Source: an uncultured Lachnospiraceae bacterium
Lineage (GTDB): Bacteria > Bacillota > Clostridia > Lachnospirales > Lachnospiraceae
DNA: 39,322 nt
Assembly (NCBI GenBank): GCA_910577655.1
Contig: CAJTOW010000022.1
Span: forward strand, 1-39,322
Direction: 5' to 3'
A model generated the notes under the pieces. The model ran no database searches, was not told where the DNA came from, and was given only the letters and a program-made list of their open reading frames with translations. A program made the translations under genes and the position numbers. Shown here piece after piece: positions 16,502 through 23,346 of the stretch (its first letter is position 1; each line of letters begins with the position of its first letter).

Positions 16502-16515
16502 TAGGCGAGTGCTAA
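16489..16515. promoter_or_regulatory. CIRCE operator (HrcA binding site)
   Basis: TTAGCACTG, nine bases, then GAGTGCTAA. This differs from the CIRCE consensus TTAGCACTC-N9-GAGTGCTAA at one position. It implies heat-shock control of groESL by HrcA, whose gene is not in this window. Confidence 0.92.
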
Positions 16516-16641
16516 TTATTTTATAAATTTTTTCCGAACAGCCCTTTTCTTTTTTTTATATTCGTATTACAATATTTTAAAACAAGTCAACGGCAGCATA
16601 TGGCAGACAGATGCCGCCGGATCACGGAAAGGAGCAAGGGT

Positions 16642-17304
16642 ATGTCAAAAAAAGGTATGGGGAAGCTTGTGGTTTTCGCTACGATCGCAGGAGCTGCCGC
16701 GGCAGGGATTTCTTACCTGACCAGGTACCATTCATTCAATAAGGAGCTGGATGAAGATTTTCATGATTTTGAGGATGAGGAGGACGGGCCGGTTCCTGAC
16801 AGCACCATGAACCGCAACTATGTATCCCTTCATGCCAACAAGGACGAGCTGCTGACTGCTGCCGGCGATATGCTGAGCGCTGCAAAGGATGTGGCCGGCG
16901 CCGCCAAGAACGTGATGAAGGACGCTGCCGCCATAGTAGCTGACACCACCCGGGAGGCAGTCAGCGCCGCTTCTGATTCTGCCAGAACAGTGATCAGTGA
17001 GAAGGAAGAGACCGTAGGAGGTGCCCTCAGACAGATGAAAGACAATGTCATGTGCAGATTCTCCGATGCCGTGGAAGATATGGAGACCGGGGAGAATACT
17101 GACACCGCAGAGGATGCCGGCAGAACCGGATCCTCCGTCCAGGTCCGCGAAGAGATTTCCGGGGCCGGCCAGGATCCTGCCACCCCCGAGCTGGCTGTGA
17201 AAGATGAGGATGCAGACGATATCGAAGAAGCGGATCCGAAGATCACGGCCACCGTTGTCCGGGAAGCCATCGAACCTGCCACCATCATTACCGAAGAAGA
17301 ATGA
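16642..17304 (+). CDS. Acidic membrane-anchored protein, YtxH-like
   Basis: A 220-residue protein with one N-terminal helix (LVVFATIAGAAAAGISYL, about residues 9-26). An acidic patch (DEDFHDFEDEEDG) is followed by an Ala-rich amphipathic stretch at about 70-130 (AAGDMLSAAKDVAGAAKNVM) reminiscent of YtxH/LEA-type helices. The C-terminus is acidic and low-complexity. The start at 16642 follows AAAGGAGC; an in-frame ATG at 16600 lacks a site. The topology suggests a cytosolic or surface helix tethered to the membrane. Its function is unknown; the YtxH comparison is by composition only. Confidence 0.7.
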   Translation: MSKKGMGKLVVFATIAGAAAAGISYLTRYHSFNKELDEDFHDFEDEEDGPVPDSTMNRNYVSLHANKDELLTAAGDMLSAAKDVAGAAKNVMKDAAAIVADTTREAVSAASDSARTVISEKEETVGGALRQMKDNVMCRFSDAVEDMETGENTDTAEDAGRTGSSVQVREEISGAGQDPATPELAVKDEDADDIEEADPKITATVVREAIEPATIITEEE

Positions 17305-17306
17305 TG

Positions 17307-17347
17307 TCAGGCGCCCTTTCCCGCAGTATGCGGGAAAGGACGCCTGA
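17307..17347 (+). terminator. Hairpin between convergent genes
   Basis: A 19-bp stem with one mismatch (TCAGGCG at 17307 pairing with CGCCTGA ending at 17347) and a 3-nt loop lies between the convergent genes ending at 17304 and 17351. The T-run is weak. Confidence 0.6.
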
Positions 17348-17350
17348 TTA

Positions 17351-18757
17351 TTACTCTGTCCAGCACTCTCTCAGAAGTCTGGCCCCCTCTTCTATCCGGT
17401 CCTCACCAAGGCTGGCATATCCAAGAACCACTGTACTGGCGTTCTCTTCCGATACCGGACCGATATAATATCCGCTGATTCCATAGACCTTCACTCCGGC
17501 CCGGGCCGCCAGAAGGACCAGCTCTTCCTCTGTCCGTCCCACCCGGTCCGTCATCAGGATATGGATCCCCGCATTCTCCCCCTGGACTACAAACTGTTTC
17601 TCCAAAGGCCGGATGGCGTTTAACAGTACGTCGTGTTTGCTCTTGTAGATGGCCCGCATACGGTTTAAATGACGTTCAAAATGCCCCTTTGCCAGAAACT
17701 GGTACAGAATATTCTGGTCAATCCTGGATACCGTAGACGCGAAAAAGCCTGCCTGCTTCCTGTACTGGCCTACCAGATGCCTGGGAAGCACCATATAGCT
17801 GACACGGATGGCCGGCGCAATACACTTGGAAAAGGTCCCCAGATAGATGACCCGTTCCTTCCGGTCCAGTCCCTGGAGCGCGGGAACCGGCTTCCCTTTA
17901 TAGCGGAATTCGCTGTCATAATCATCCTCGATAAGATACCGTCCCCCGCCTCCCGAGGCCCACCTAAGAAGCTCCTGCCTGCGTCCCACCGGCATGACAA
18001 TCCCCGTGGGATACTGGTGGGATGGCATCACATAGGCGATATCCGCCCCGCTCTCCTCCAGAAGCTCTGGGTTCATCCCGGATCCGTCCATCCCTACGGG
18101 ACACACAGTATAGCCTGCACTGCACAGTACCCGGTAGGCCTGCTTGTAGGTAGGATTCTCCATGGCGATCTTATGTGCCGGCCCCAGGATCCTGGAAAGA
18201 AGCATCAGCAGATATTCACTTCCCGCTCCGACGATGATCTGGTCCGCGGCGCATTCCACGCCCCTGGCCGAATGCAGATACCCGCGGACCGCCTCCCGCA
18301 GTCCCGGTTCCCCCTGGGGATTCCCGGAATTGAAGAATTCCCTATTATCATCCACCAGGGTGTCCCTGCTGATCTTCCGCCACGTGTTATAGGGAAAGCT
18401 GTCCAGATCAATCCCCCTGGGGGAGAAATCGACCCGACAACCGATATCCTGCTCCTCTTCTGCCTCCAGCTCCATCTCATCCCCAGCCCTGTGCTCTACC
18501 TCCACCAGTTCCTCCATCCGGGCCACAAAATAACCCCTGCATGGAACCGCCTCAATGTAACCTTCCGCCAGCAGCTGCTCATAAGCCATCTGGGTGGTGC
18601 TCCGGCTCACCTTCAGATTCTCCGCCAGCACCCTGGTAGAGGGAAGGCGTTCCTTATGCCGCAGCCCGCCCTCCCGGATCTCCCCCCGGATATAGGCGTA
18701 AATCTGCTGGTACAGAGGTCTCTTATCCCTGCTGTCAACCGGTATCAAAAGTTCCAT
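17351..18757 (-). CDS. MocR-family transcription regulator (GntR HTH plus aminotransferase domain), PdxR-like
   Basis: A 468-residue PLP-dependent regulator. The winged-helix GntR domain occupies about residues 10-80 (RPLYQQIYAYIRGEIREG, LPSTRVLAENLKVSRSTTQM). An acidic linker leads to a fold-type I aminotransferase domain from about 110, with IEDDYDSEFRY near 276-286 and the Schiff-base Lys311 in GTFSKCIAPAIRVSY. Relatives include PdxR and GabR, which sense PLP or amino compounds; no pdxST or gab genes are adjacent, so the target is unknown. GGGAGGAAGAT precedes the ATG. The gene is convergent with the acidic membrane gene on its left. Confidence 0.88.
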   Translation of the reverse strand: MELLIPVDSRDKRPLYQQIYAYIRGEIREGGLRHKERLPSTRVLAENLKVSRSTTQMAYEQLLAEGYIEAVPCRGYFVARMEELVEVEHRAGDEMELEAEEEQDIGCRVDFSPRGIDLDSFPYNTWRKISRDTLVDDNREFFNSGNPQGEPGLREAVRGYLHSARGVECAADQIIVGAGSEYLLMLLSRILGPAHKIAMENPTYKQAYRVLCSAGYTVCPVGMDGSGMNPELLEESGADIAYVMPSHQYPTGIVMPVGRRQELLRWASGGGGRYLIEDDYDSEFRYKGKPVPALQGLDRKERVIYLGTFSKCIAPAIRVSYMVLPRHLVGQYRKQAGFFASTVSRIDQNILYQFLAKGHFERHLNRMRAIYKSKHDVLLNAIRPLEKQFVVQGENAGIHILMTDRVGRTEEELVLLAARAGVKVYGISGYYIGPVSEENASTVVLGYASLGEDRIEEGARLLRECWTE

Positions 18758-18774
18758 ATCTTCCTCCCAGGCAA

Positions 18775-18815
18775 AAAGCAGCAGGCACGGAAAACGTTCC
18801 CGTCTTCCGTGCCTG
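18775..18815 (-). terminator. Terminator of glnS
   Basis: CAGGCACGGAA (18782-18792) pairs with TTCCGTGCCTG (18805-18815). Read leftward it runs into CTGCTTTTTG. It lies 11 nt after the glnS stop. Confidence 0.8.
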
Positions 18816-18826
18816 GACTTTTACAT

Positions 18827-20497
18827 TTACTTAGGCAACTTAAAAGAACTCTTCAGGGACACAATCCGGTTAAACACCGGTGCCCCCGGCACGCTGTCCC
18901 TGCAGTCCGCGCAGAAAAAGCCGTTGCGCACAAACTGGAAGCTATCGTAGGGTTTAGCCTCTGTCAGGGCCGGCTCCACATAGCACTCCTTCAGCACAGT
19001 CAGGGAATTGGGATTCAGATTCAGGGATCCGTCCTCATTAAGCTTACCCTTCTCCTCGTCCACGATATTCTCATACAGACGGCACTCCACCTTCTTCGCC
19101 GTATCCGCGGCCACCCAGTGGATGGTCCCCTTTACCTTGCGCTCTGTGAACCCTGAACCGCTCTTTGTGGCCGGATCATAGGTTCCGTGCACCACCGTCA
19201 CCCTGCCCTCTGCATCCTTCTCACATCCGGTGCAGGTCACGAAATAGGCACTCATGAGACGGACCTCATTGCCCGGGAACATGCGGAAATATTTCTTCGG
19301 GGGCTCTTCCATAAAGTCCTCCCGCTCGATATAGAGTTCCCGGCCAAAGGGCACCATACGGCTTCCCAGCTCCGGGTTCTCCAGATTGTTGGGAACCTCC
19401 AGCATCTCGGTCTGGCCCTCAGGATAGTTGTCAATCACCAGCTTCACTGGATCCAGCACCGCCATCATCCGGGCCCTCTTCAGCTTCAGATCCTCGCGGA
19501 TACAGTACTCCAGCATGGCGTAATCCACCGAGCTGTTGGCCTTGGCCACGCCCACCAGATCCACGAACATACGGATAGACTCCGGAGTATAACCGCGTCT
19601 GCGCAAAGCCGCAATGGATACCAGACGCGGGTCATCCCAGCCGTCCACGATTCCGTCCTCCACCAGCTTCTTGATATAACGCTTTCCGGTGACCACATTG
19701 GTCAGATAGAGCTTGGCAAATTCAATCTGGCGCGGCGGGTTCTCAAACCCGCACTCCCTCACCACCCAGTCATATAGAGGCCTGTGATCTTCGAACTCCA
19801 GGGTACAGATGGAATGGGTGATATGCTCCAGTGCATCCTCGATGGGATGTGCAAAGTCATACATGGGGTAAATGCACCATTCGTCACCGGTGTTGTGGTG
19901 GCTCATGTGGGCCACGCGGTAGATGACCGGATCCCGCATATTGATATTGGGGGATGCCATGTCGATCCTGGCCCGGAGCACCTTCTCACCATCCTTGTAT
20001 TTACCTTCCCGCATCTCCTCAAAAAGCCGCAGGTTCTCCTCCACCGAACGGTTCCGGTACGGACTTTCCCGGCCGGGAGTCTTGAAATCCCCGCGGTATT
20101 CCCGGATCTCATCGGCACTTAAATCGCAGACAAAAGCCTTGCCCTTTTTGATCAGAAGCAGGGCACACTCATACATCTCATGAAAATAGTTGGAAGCAAA
20201 GAAGAGACGGTCCTCATAATCCGCTCCCAGCCACTGGACATCCGCCTTGATGGATTCTACAAACTCAACCTTCTCCTTGGTGGGATTCGTATCGTCAAAA
20301 CGCATGTTGAACCTGCCGCCATATTTGCTGGCAAGGCCATAGTTGAGAAGGATGGACTTGGCATGTCCGATATGCAGATAGCCGTTGGGCTCCGGCGGAA
20401 AACGGGTCTGCACATGGTCATAAACACCCTCTGCCAGATCTTTCTCTATCTCCTGTTCAATGAAGTTCTTCGAAACTACCTCTTTCTCCTTTTCCAT
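18827..20497 (-). CDS. glnS: Glutaminyl-tRNA synthetase
   Basis: A 556-residue class I synthetase that charges tRNA-Gln directly. The HIGH motif is PEPNGYLHIGHAKS, followed by FDDTNPTKE. The domain after it has DGWDDPRLVSIAALRRRGYT and CIREDLKLKRARMMAVLDPVK, closely parallel to E. coli GlnRS. The C-terminal anticodon-binding beta barrels follow (SRMVPFGRELYIEREDF, VKGTIHWVAADTAKKVECRL). The KMSKS loop position carries VVTGKRYI rather than a typical MSKRK form. The ATG at 20497 is preceded by GAAGGGAG. Many Firmicutes instead use GatCAB with a non-discriminating GluRS, so direct charging is informative about lineage. Confidence 0.95.
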   Translation of the reverse strand: MEKEKEVVSKNFIEQEIEKDLAEGVYDHVQTRFPPEPNGYLHIGHAKSILLNYGLASKYGGRFNMRFDDTNPTKEKVEFVESIKADVQWLGADYEDRLFFASNYFHEMYECALLLIKKGKAFVCDLSADEIREYRGDFKTPGRESPYRNRSVEENLRLFEEMREGKYKDGEKVLRARIDMASPNINMRDPVIYRVAHMSHHNTGDEWCIYPMYDFAHPIEDALEHITHSICTLEFEDHRPLYDWVVRECGFENPPRQIEFAKLYLTNVVTGKRYIKKLVEDGIVDGWDDPRLVSIAALRRRGYTPESIRMFVDLVGVAKANSSVDYAMLEYCIREDLKLKRARMMAVLDPVKLVIDNYPEGQTEMLEVPNNLENPELGSRMVPFGRELYIEREDFMEEPPKKYFRMFPGNEVRLMSAYFVTCTGCEKDAEGRVTVVHGTYDPATKSGSGFTERKVKGTIHWVAADTAKKVECRLYENIVDEEKGKLNEDGSLNLNPNSLTVLKECYVEPALTEAKPYDSFQFVRNGFFCADCRDSVPGAPVFNRIVSLKSSFKLPK

Positions 20498-20524
20498 AAT
20501 ACAGCACTCCCTTCTCTTTAAAAT

Positions 20525-20565
20525 GCAACAGTTCAGACCGGCATGAGCTGTACCTTCGGTCTGAA
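20525..20565. repeat. R2 half-site with hairpin
   Basis: GCAACAGTTCAGA is the R2 end with one change. TTCAGACCG (20532-20540) pairs with CGGTCTGAA (20557-20565). It sits in the glnS leader region. Confidence 0.55.
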
Positions 20566-20603
20566 AAAACAAAGAATCCTGCTGCGATCCTGCCTGGAGG
20601 ACA

Positions 20604-20640
20604 TTTTACTTTATAGGACGCAATTTCCTATAAAGTAAAA
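20604..20640. repeat. R3 hairpin repeat, copy 1
   Basis: TTTTACTTTATAGGA (20604-20618) and TCCTATAAAGTAAAA (20626-20640) form a perfect 15-bp stem around the loop CGCAATT. The same loop and stem core recur at 33862-33898. Confidence 0.8.
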
Positions 20641-20678
20641 ATAGCGTTACTGTTTTGACTATTCAAAACGATAACGCT
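20637..20678 (-). terminator. Terminator of tRNA-Thr
   Basis: A stem AGCGTTA-CTGTTTTGA with its complement (20643-20678) contains one mismatch. Read leftward it ends in ATTTTT. It lies about 55 nt past the tRNA 3' end. Confidence 0.7.
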
Positions 20679-20733
20679 TTCTTATCAGCATATACGGTGA
20701 AACATACAGCCAACGCCTCTCACCGCATTGGAG

Positions 20734-20806
20734 AGCTGCTAACCAGAATCGAACTGGTGACCTCAACATTACCAATGTTGCGCACTACCGACTGTGCTAT
20801 AGCAGC
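20734..20806 (-). tRNA. tRNA-Thr (anticodon GGT)
   Basis: The acceptor stem is GCTGCTA paired with TAGCAGC. The anticodon arm CAACA-TTGGTAA-TGTTG gives GGT, reading ACC/ACT threonine codons. The T arm is CCAG-TTCGATT-CTGG. The discriminator base is T, and CCA is not encoded. Confidence 0.95.
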
Positions 20807-20831
20807 TTGTGTTCTTGAACGAACCTTAGAT

Positions 20832-20860
20832 ATAGTACCATGCAATCCATGTTTTGTCAA
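20832..20860 (-). promoter_or_regulatory. Promoter of tRNA-Thr
   Basis: Perfect -35 TTGACA (20855-20860), 17-nt spacer and -10 TACTAT (20832-20837), read leftward, 25 nt from the mature tRNA 5' end. Confidence 0.85.
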
Positions 20861-20894
20861 CAAAATTTTTATTTTTTTCACTTTGTCCTTGTGA

Positions 20895-20923
20895 CACCCC
20901 CAGGTTTTTCCCCTCATACAGTA
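20895..20923 (+). promoter_or_regulatory. Sigma-K-like sporulation promoter
   Basis: CACC (20895-20898), exactly 16 bases, then CATACAGTA (20915-20923). This fits the mother-cell sigma-K pattern mACm-N16/17-CATAnnnTA. A start near 20930 leaves a short leader with GAGGT ahead of the ATG at 20948. No good sigma-A promoter is seen for this gene. The match is by eye, so it could be chance. Confidence 0.5.
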
Positions 20924-20947
20924 AATTAAAAAACAGCGAGGTATTCT

Positions 20948-22111
20948 ATGGCTGAAAATGATTCCCATTACAATGGCTTAACCGATACTACAGTAAATCA
21001 GGACAGTGGGCAGGCTAACGCCGCCCAGAACGGAGGTTCCGTCATGCCTCTGCCAAGCCTGGATGAAGGAACTGCGGCTTACCCCGGCCCTGACGCCAGC
21101 TCTGCCGCCATAGGTGCAGAGCCAGTGATCCCGCTCCCATCCCCCGGTGAAGGCGGGCCGGTCGGCAATAACGCATCCACTCCCGTGACTCCACTTCCAT
21201 TCCCTGGAGAGGGAGGCCCTGTCTACCCTGGCAATGGGGCTACCCCTGTGATCCCGCTCCCGTTCCCCGGTGAAGGCGGGCCGGTCTATCCCGGCAACAC
21301 CGATATGCCCACCATTCCCCTCCCCTTCCCAGGAGAAGGCGGCCCCGTCTACCCCGGCAACGGCAGCACCATATATCCTGGCAATCACATCCATATCGGC
21401 CATGTGGGCTGCGGCAACGGATGCTTCCCGGTCTGCCAGAACTGCCAGACGATCTCTCCCCAGTATTACGGGCGGGTCCGCTTCCTCAATGCATCCACCA
21501 ATTCCTTCAATGTGAATATCAGCATTGATAATACAACCTATGCAGCAAACTCCCGTTTTGGCAGTATTTCTAATTATGACTGGATCATTGATGGCTTCCA
21601 CACCATAACCGTACGCCGCGCCAATGGACTCCGTTCCATCCTGTTACAGCAGACTTTCCCCTTCACGGCCGGCCAGAAGGTCACCTTTGTCCTGACAGAT
21701 GCTGTTTCCGGCGGCCTGGACCTGGTCCGTGTCATTGATACCGGCTGCAACAACCTGCCGTCCAATTCCGGGTGCTTCCGCTTCGCCAACATGACCTACA
21801 GCGGCTCCTCCTACGACCTGCTGCTCACAGGCGGCTCCACCATCTTCCGTAACATCGGTTACCAGAAGGTAAGCCCCTACAAACAGGCCGCTGCCGGTTC
21901 CTACCGGTTCACCATCACCAGCTCCAACACCTACGGCTTCATCCAGGAACTTCCGGTGATCGTGCTGGGAGCCATAACCAACTCCTTTGGCATCAGCAAT
22001 GCAGTACTGACCTTTGACGCTAACATCTCGGCCGGAAGGAACTATACGGCATATGCCATCGGCAATACCTGGTCCAATTATAATCTCCAGGTGCTGACCG
22101 TAGCAGACTAA
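20948..22111 (+). CDS. DUF4397 protein with Pro/Gly-rich tandem repeats
   Basis: A 387-residue protein with no signal peptide or membrane helix. Residues 32-140 hold five tandem units of about 20 residues built on (V/T)IPLPFPGEGGPVYPGN, the first two degenerate and the last three nearly identical. A Cys/His-rich hinge follows (HIGHVGCGNGCFPVCQNCQT). Two beta modules fill about 165-387: VRFLNASTNSFNVNISIDN with a FHTITVRRANG continuation, then FRFANMTYSGSSYDLLLTGG. These fit DUF4397, a domain seen on extracellular and envelope proteins. GAGGT lies about 5 nt before the ATG. The repeats, lack of an export signal and sigma-K-like promoter suggest a spore-surface protein made in the mother cell; that role is inference. 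The gene converges on ldh, 17 nt away. Confidence 0.8.
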   Translation: MAENDSHYNGLTDTTVNQDSGQANAAQNGGSVMPLPSLDEGTAAYPGPDASSAAIGAEPVIPLPSPGEGGPVGNNASTPVTPLPFPGEGGPVYPGNGATPVIPLPFPGEGGPVYPGNTDMPTIPLPFPGEGGPVYPGNGSTIYPGNHIHIGHVGCGNGCFPVCQNCQTISPQYYGRVRFLNASTNSFNVNISIDNTTYAANSRFGSISNYDWIIDGFHTITVRRANGLRSILLQQTFPFTAGQKVTFVLTDAVSGGLDLVRVIDTGCNNLPSNSGCFRFANMTYSGSSYDLLLTGGSTIFRNIGYQKVSPYKQAAAGSYRFTITSSNTYGFIQELPVIVLGAITNSFGISNAVLTFDANISAGRNYTAYAIGNTWSNYNLQVLTVAD

Positions 22112-22128
22112 ACATCTGCTGCTCCAGA

Positions 22129-23091
22129 CTATATTTCATCTGTCAGCCCTGCAAGGCTTTCCCGCAGGGTCCGGCAGGACTCTCCAAACTGCCGCAGCTC
22201 CTCCTCACTAAGGTTTAGCTGCAGCACCCTCTGCACCCCATTCTGGTTGATAATGCAGGGCACACCTATGAAGAGACCAGTCTGTCCGTATTCTCCACAC
22301 AAGTACGCAGAGACCGTCAGGACACTATGCTCATCTCCAAAGATAGCCTTGGTGATCCGGGTCATAGCCATACCGATCCCATAATAGGTGGCACGCTTTG
22401 CCTCGATAATCTTGTAAGCAGCGCCCTTTACCTCCTGGGAAATCCGGTCCAGTTCCTCCTTCTGGACCGGATTTTCCATTCTGGTATTCTGGAGGATATC
22501 GCAGATGGGCCGGGTAGCGATCATGGCCTGACTCCAGGGGACAAACTCACTGTCCCCATGCTCTCCCATAACATAGGCATGGATATTGCGCGGATCCACA
22601 TGGAGATATTCCCCCAGAAGATACCGCAGTCTGGCTGTGTCCAGGGCTGTCCCCGTCCCCAGCACCCGCCTGGGATTAAAGCCGGACAGCTCGCAGGTGA
22701 TCTGGGTCATCAGATCCACCGGATTGGTAGCAACCAGAAACAGTCCGTTGAAGCCGGACTCCACTATGGGACGGATCACTGACCGGAATACCTCCTTATT
22801 CCTTTTCAGCAGATTCAGCCGGGTCTCTCCCGGCTTTTGGGCCACACCGGCACAGATGACCGCAATATCCGCATCCTGACAGTCCCCATGGTTCCCGGCG
22901 TAGATCTTCATGTGGGAACCGGAAAAGGCAAGGCCATGATTCAGATCCATAGCCTCACCTTCTGCTCTCTTTCTGTCAATGTCGATCAGAACCAGCTCGT
23001 CGCAGACATTCTGGTTCAGCAGGCAGTAGGCATAGCTCATGCCTACCATGCCGGTTCCGATCAGCACAACCTTTCTCTTTTCTGTTTTCAT
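22129..23091 (-). CDS. ldh: L-lactate dehydrogenase
   Basis: A 320-residue NAD-dependent enzyme that reduces pyruvate to L-lactate to regenerate NAD in fermentation. The Rossmann motif is VVLIGTGMVGMSYAY. The specificity position is Gln85 (AQKPGETR), which favours lactate over malate. Arg91 and Arg154 (DTARLR) bind and polarise substrate, and His178 in GEHGDSE is the catalytic acid/base. The ATG at 23091, after AGGAGGTGCCC, is chosen over a GTG two codons earlier that abuts the ribosome binding site. The gene is single, with R1 repeats immediately upstream. Confidence 0.95.
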   Translation of the reverse strand: MKTEKRKVVLIGTGMVGMSYAYCLLNQNVCDELVLIDIDRKRAEGEAMDLNHGLAFSGSHMKIYAGNHGDCQDADIAVICAGVAQKPGETRLNLLKRNKEVFRSVIRPIVESGFNGLFLVATNPVDLMTQITCELSGFNPRRVLGTGTALDTARLRYLLGEYLHVDPRNIHAYVMGEHGDSEFVPWSQAMIATRPICDILQNTRMENPVQKEELDRISQEVKGAAYKIIEAKRATYYGIGMAMTRITKAIFGDEHSVLTVSAYLCGEYGQTGLFIGVPCIINQNGVQRVLQLNLSEEELRQFGESCRTLRESLAGLTDEI

Positions 23092-23115
23092 GGGCACCTC
23101 CTGGAGTTTTTCTGG

Positions 23116-23163
23116 TAGAGCGTATCTGAAAATTCATTTCCGCAATTTTCAGACATACTCTAG
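23116..23163. repeat. Internally deleted mini-R1 element
   Basis: Two R1-type ends face each other across a 9-nt spacer: TAGAGCGTATCTGAAAATT, then AATTTTCAGACATACTCTA. The ends carry several mismatches to each other. It shares its last four bases (CTAG) with the full R1 copy that follows. Confidence 0.7.
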
Positions 23164-23325
23164 AGCGTGTCTGAAAATTGCTTTCCGGTAGCTGTGCGCT
23201 TCACTTTGTGGGAGATTTGGCCCAAATGAACGCGGCGTAGTGGGCTACGTTAAGTGAATTTGGGCCAAATATACCGCGAAGTGGGGCGTGCAGATGCCGG
23301 GAATGAATTTTCAAACACGCTCTAG
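23160..23325. repeat. R1 MITE-like element, copy 1 (166 bp)
   Basis: It begins CTAGAGCGTGTCTGAAAATT and ends with the inverted form AATTTTCAAACACGCTCTAG. The interior has CGTAG-TGGG-CTACG flanked by ATTTGGCCCAAAT-type segments, so the whole element can fold into a long hairpin. It is over 90 percent identical by eye to 36277-36442 and 36439-36603. It lies between pilT and ldh and may affect read-through from the pilus operon into ldh. Confidence 0.88.
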
Positions 23326-23346
23326 TGTATCCAGAAGGCAGCCTCT

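Larger units (their letters stand above)
20498..20947. other. 450-base gap around tRNA-Thr
   Basis: The gap contains an R2 half-site hairpin, the R3 hairpin, the tRNA-Thr terminator, tRNA-Thr, its promoter and a divergent sigma-K-like promoter. No protein gene is visible, and no obvious glnS promoter or T-box was found. Confidence 0.75.

Noticed and set aside
17669..19156. 495-codon rightward ORF opposite the MocR and glnS genes
   Set aside because: It spans two well-supported minus-strand genes and their terminator, and its Pro/His/Arg-rich composition is typical of antisense frames.
20498..20603. T-box leader for glnS
   Set aside because: No T-box sequence or antiterminator was found; the hairpin present belongs to an R2 half-site.
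23116..23325. CRISPR or tRNA-like structure
   Set aside because: The inverted-end organisation, shared CTAG and distant copies fit a MITE-like element; there is no spacer pattern.
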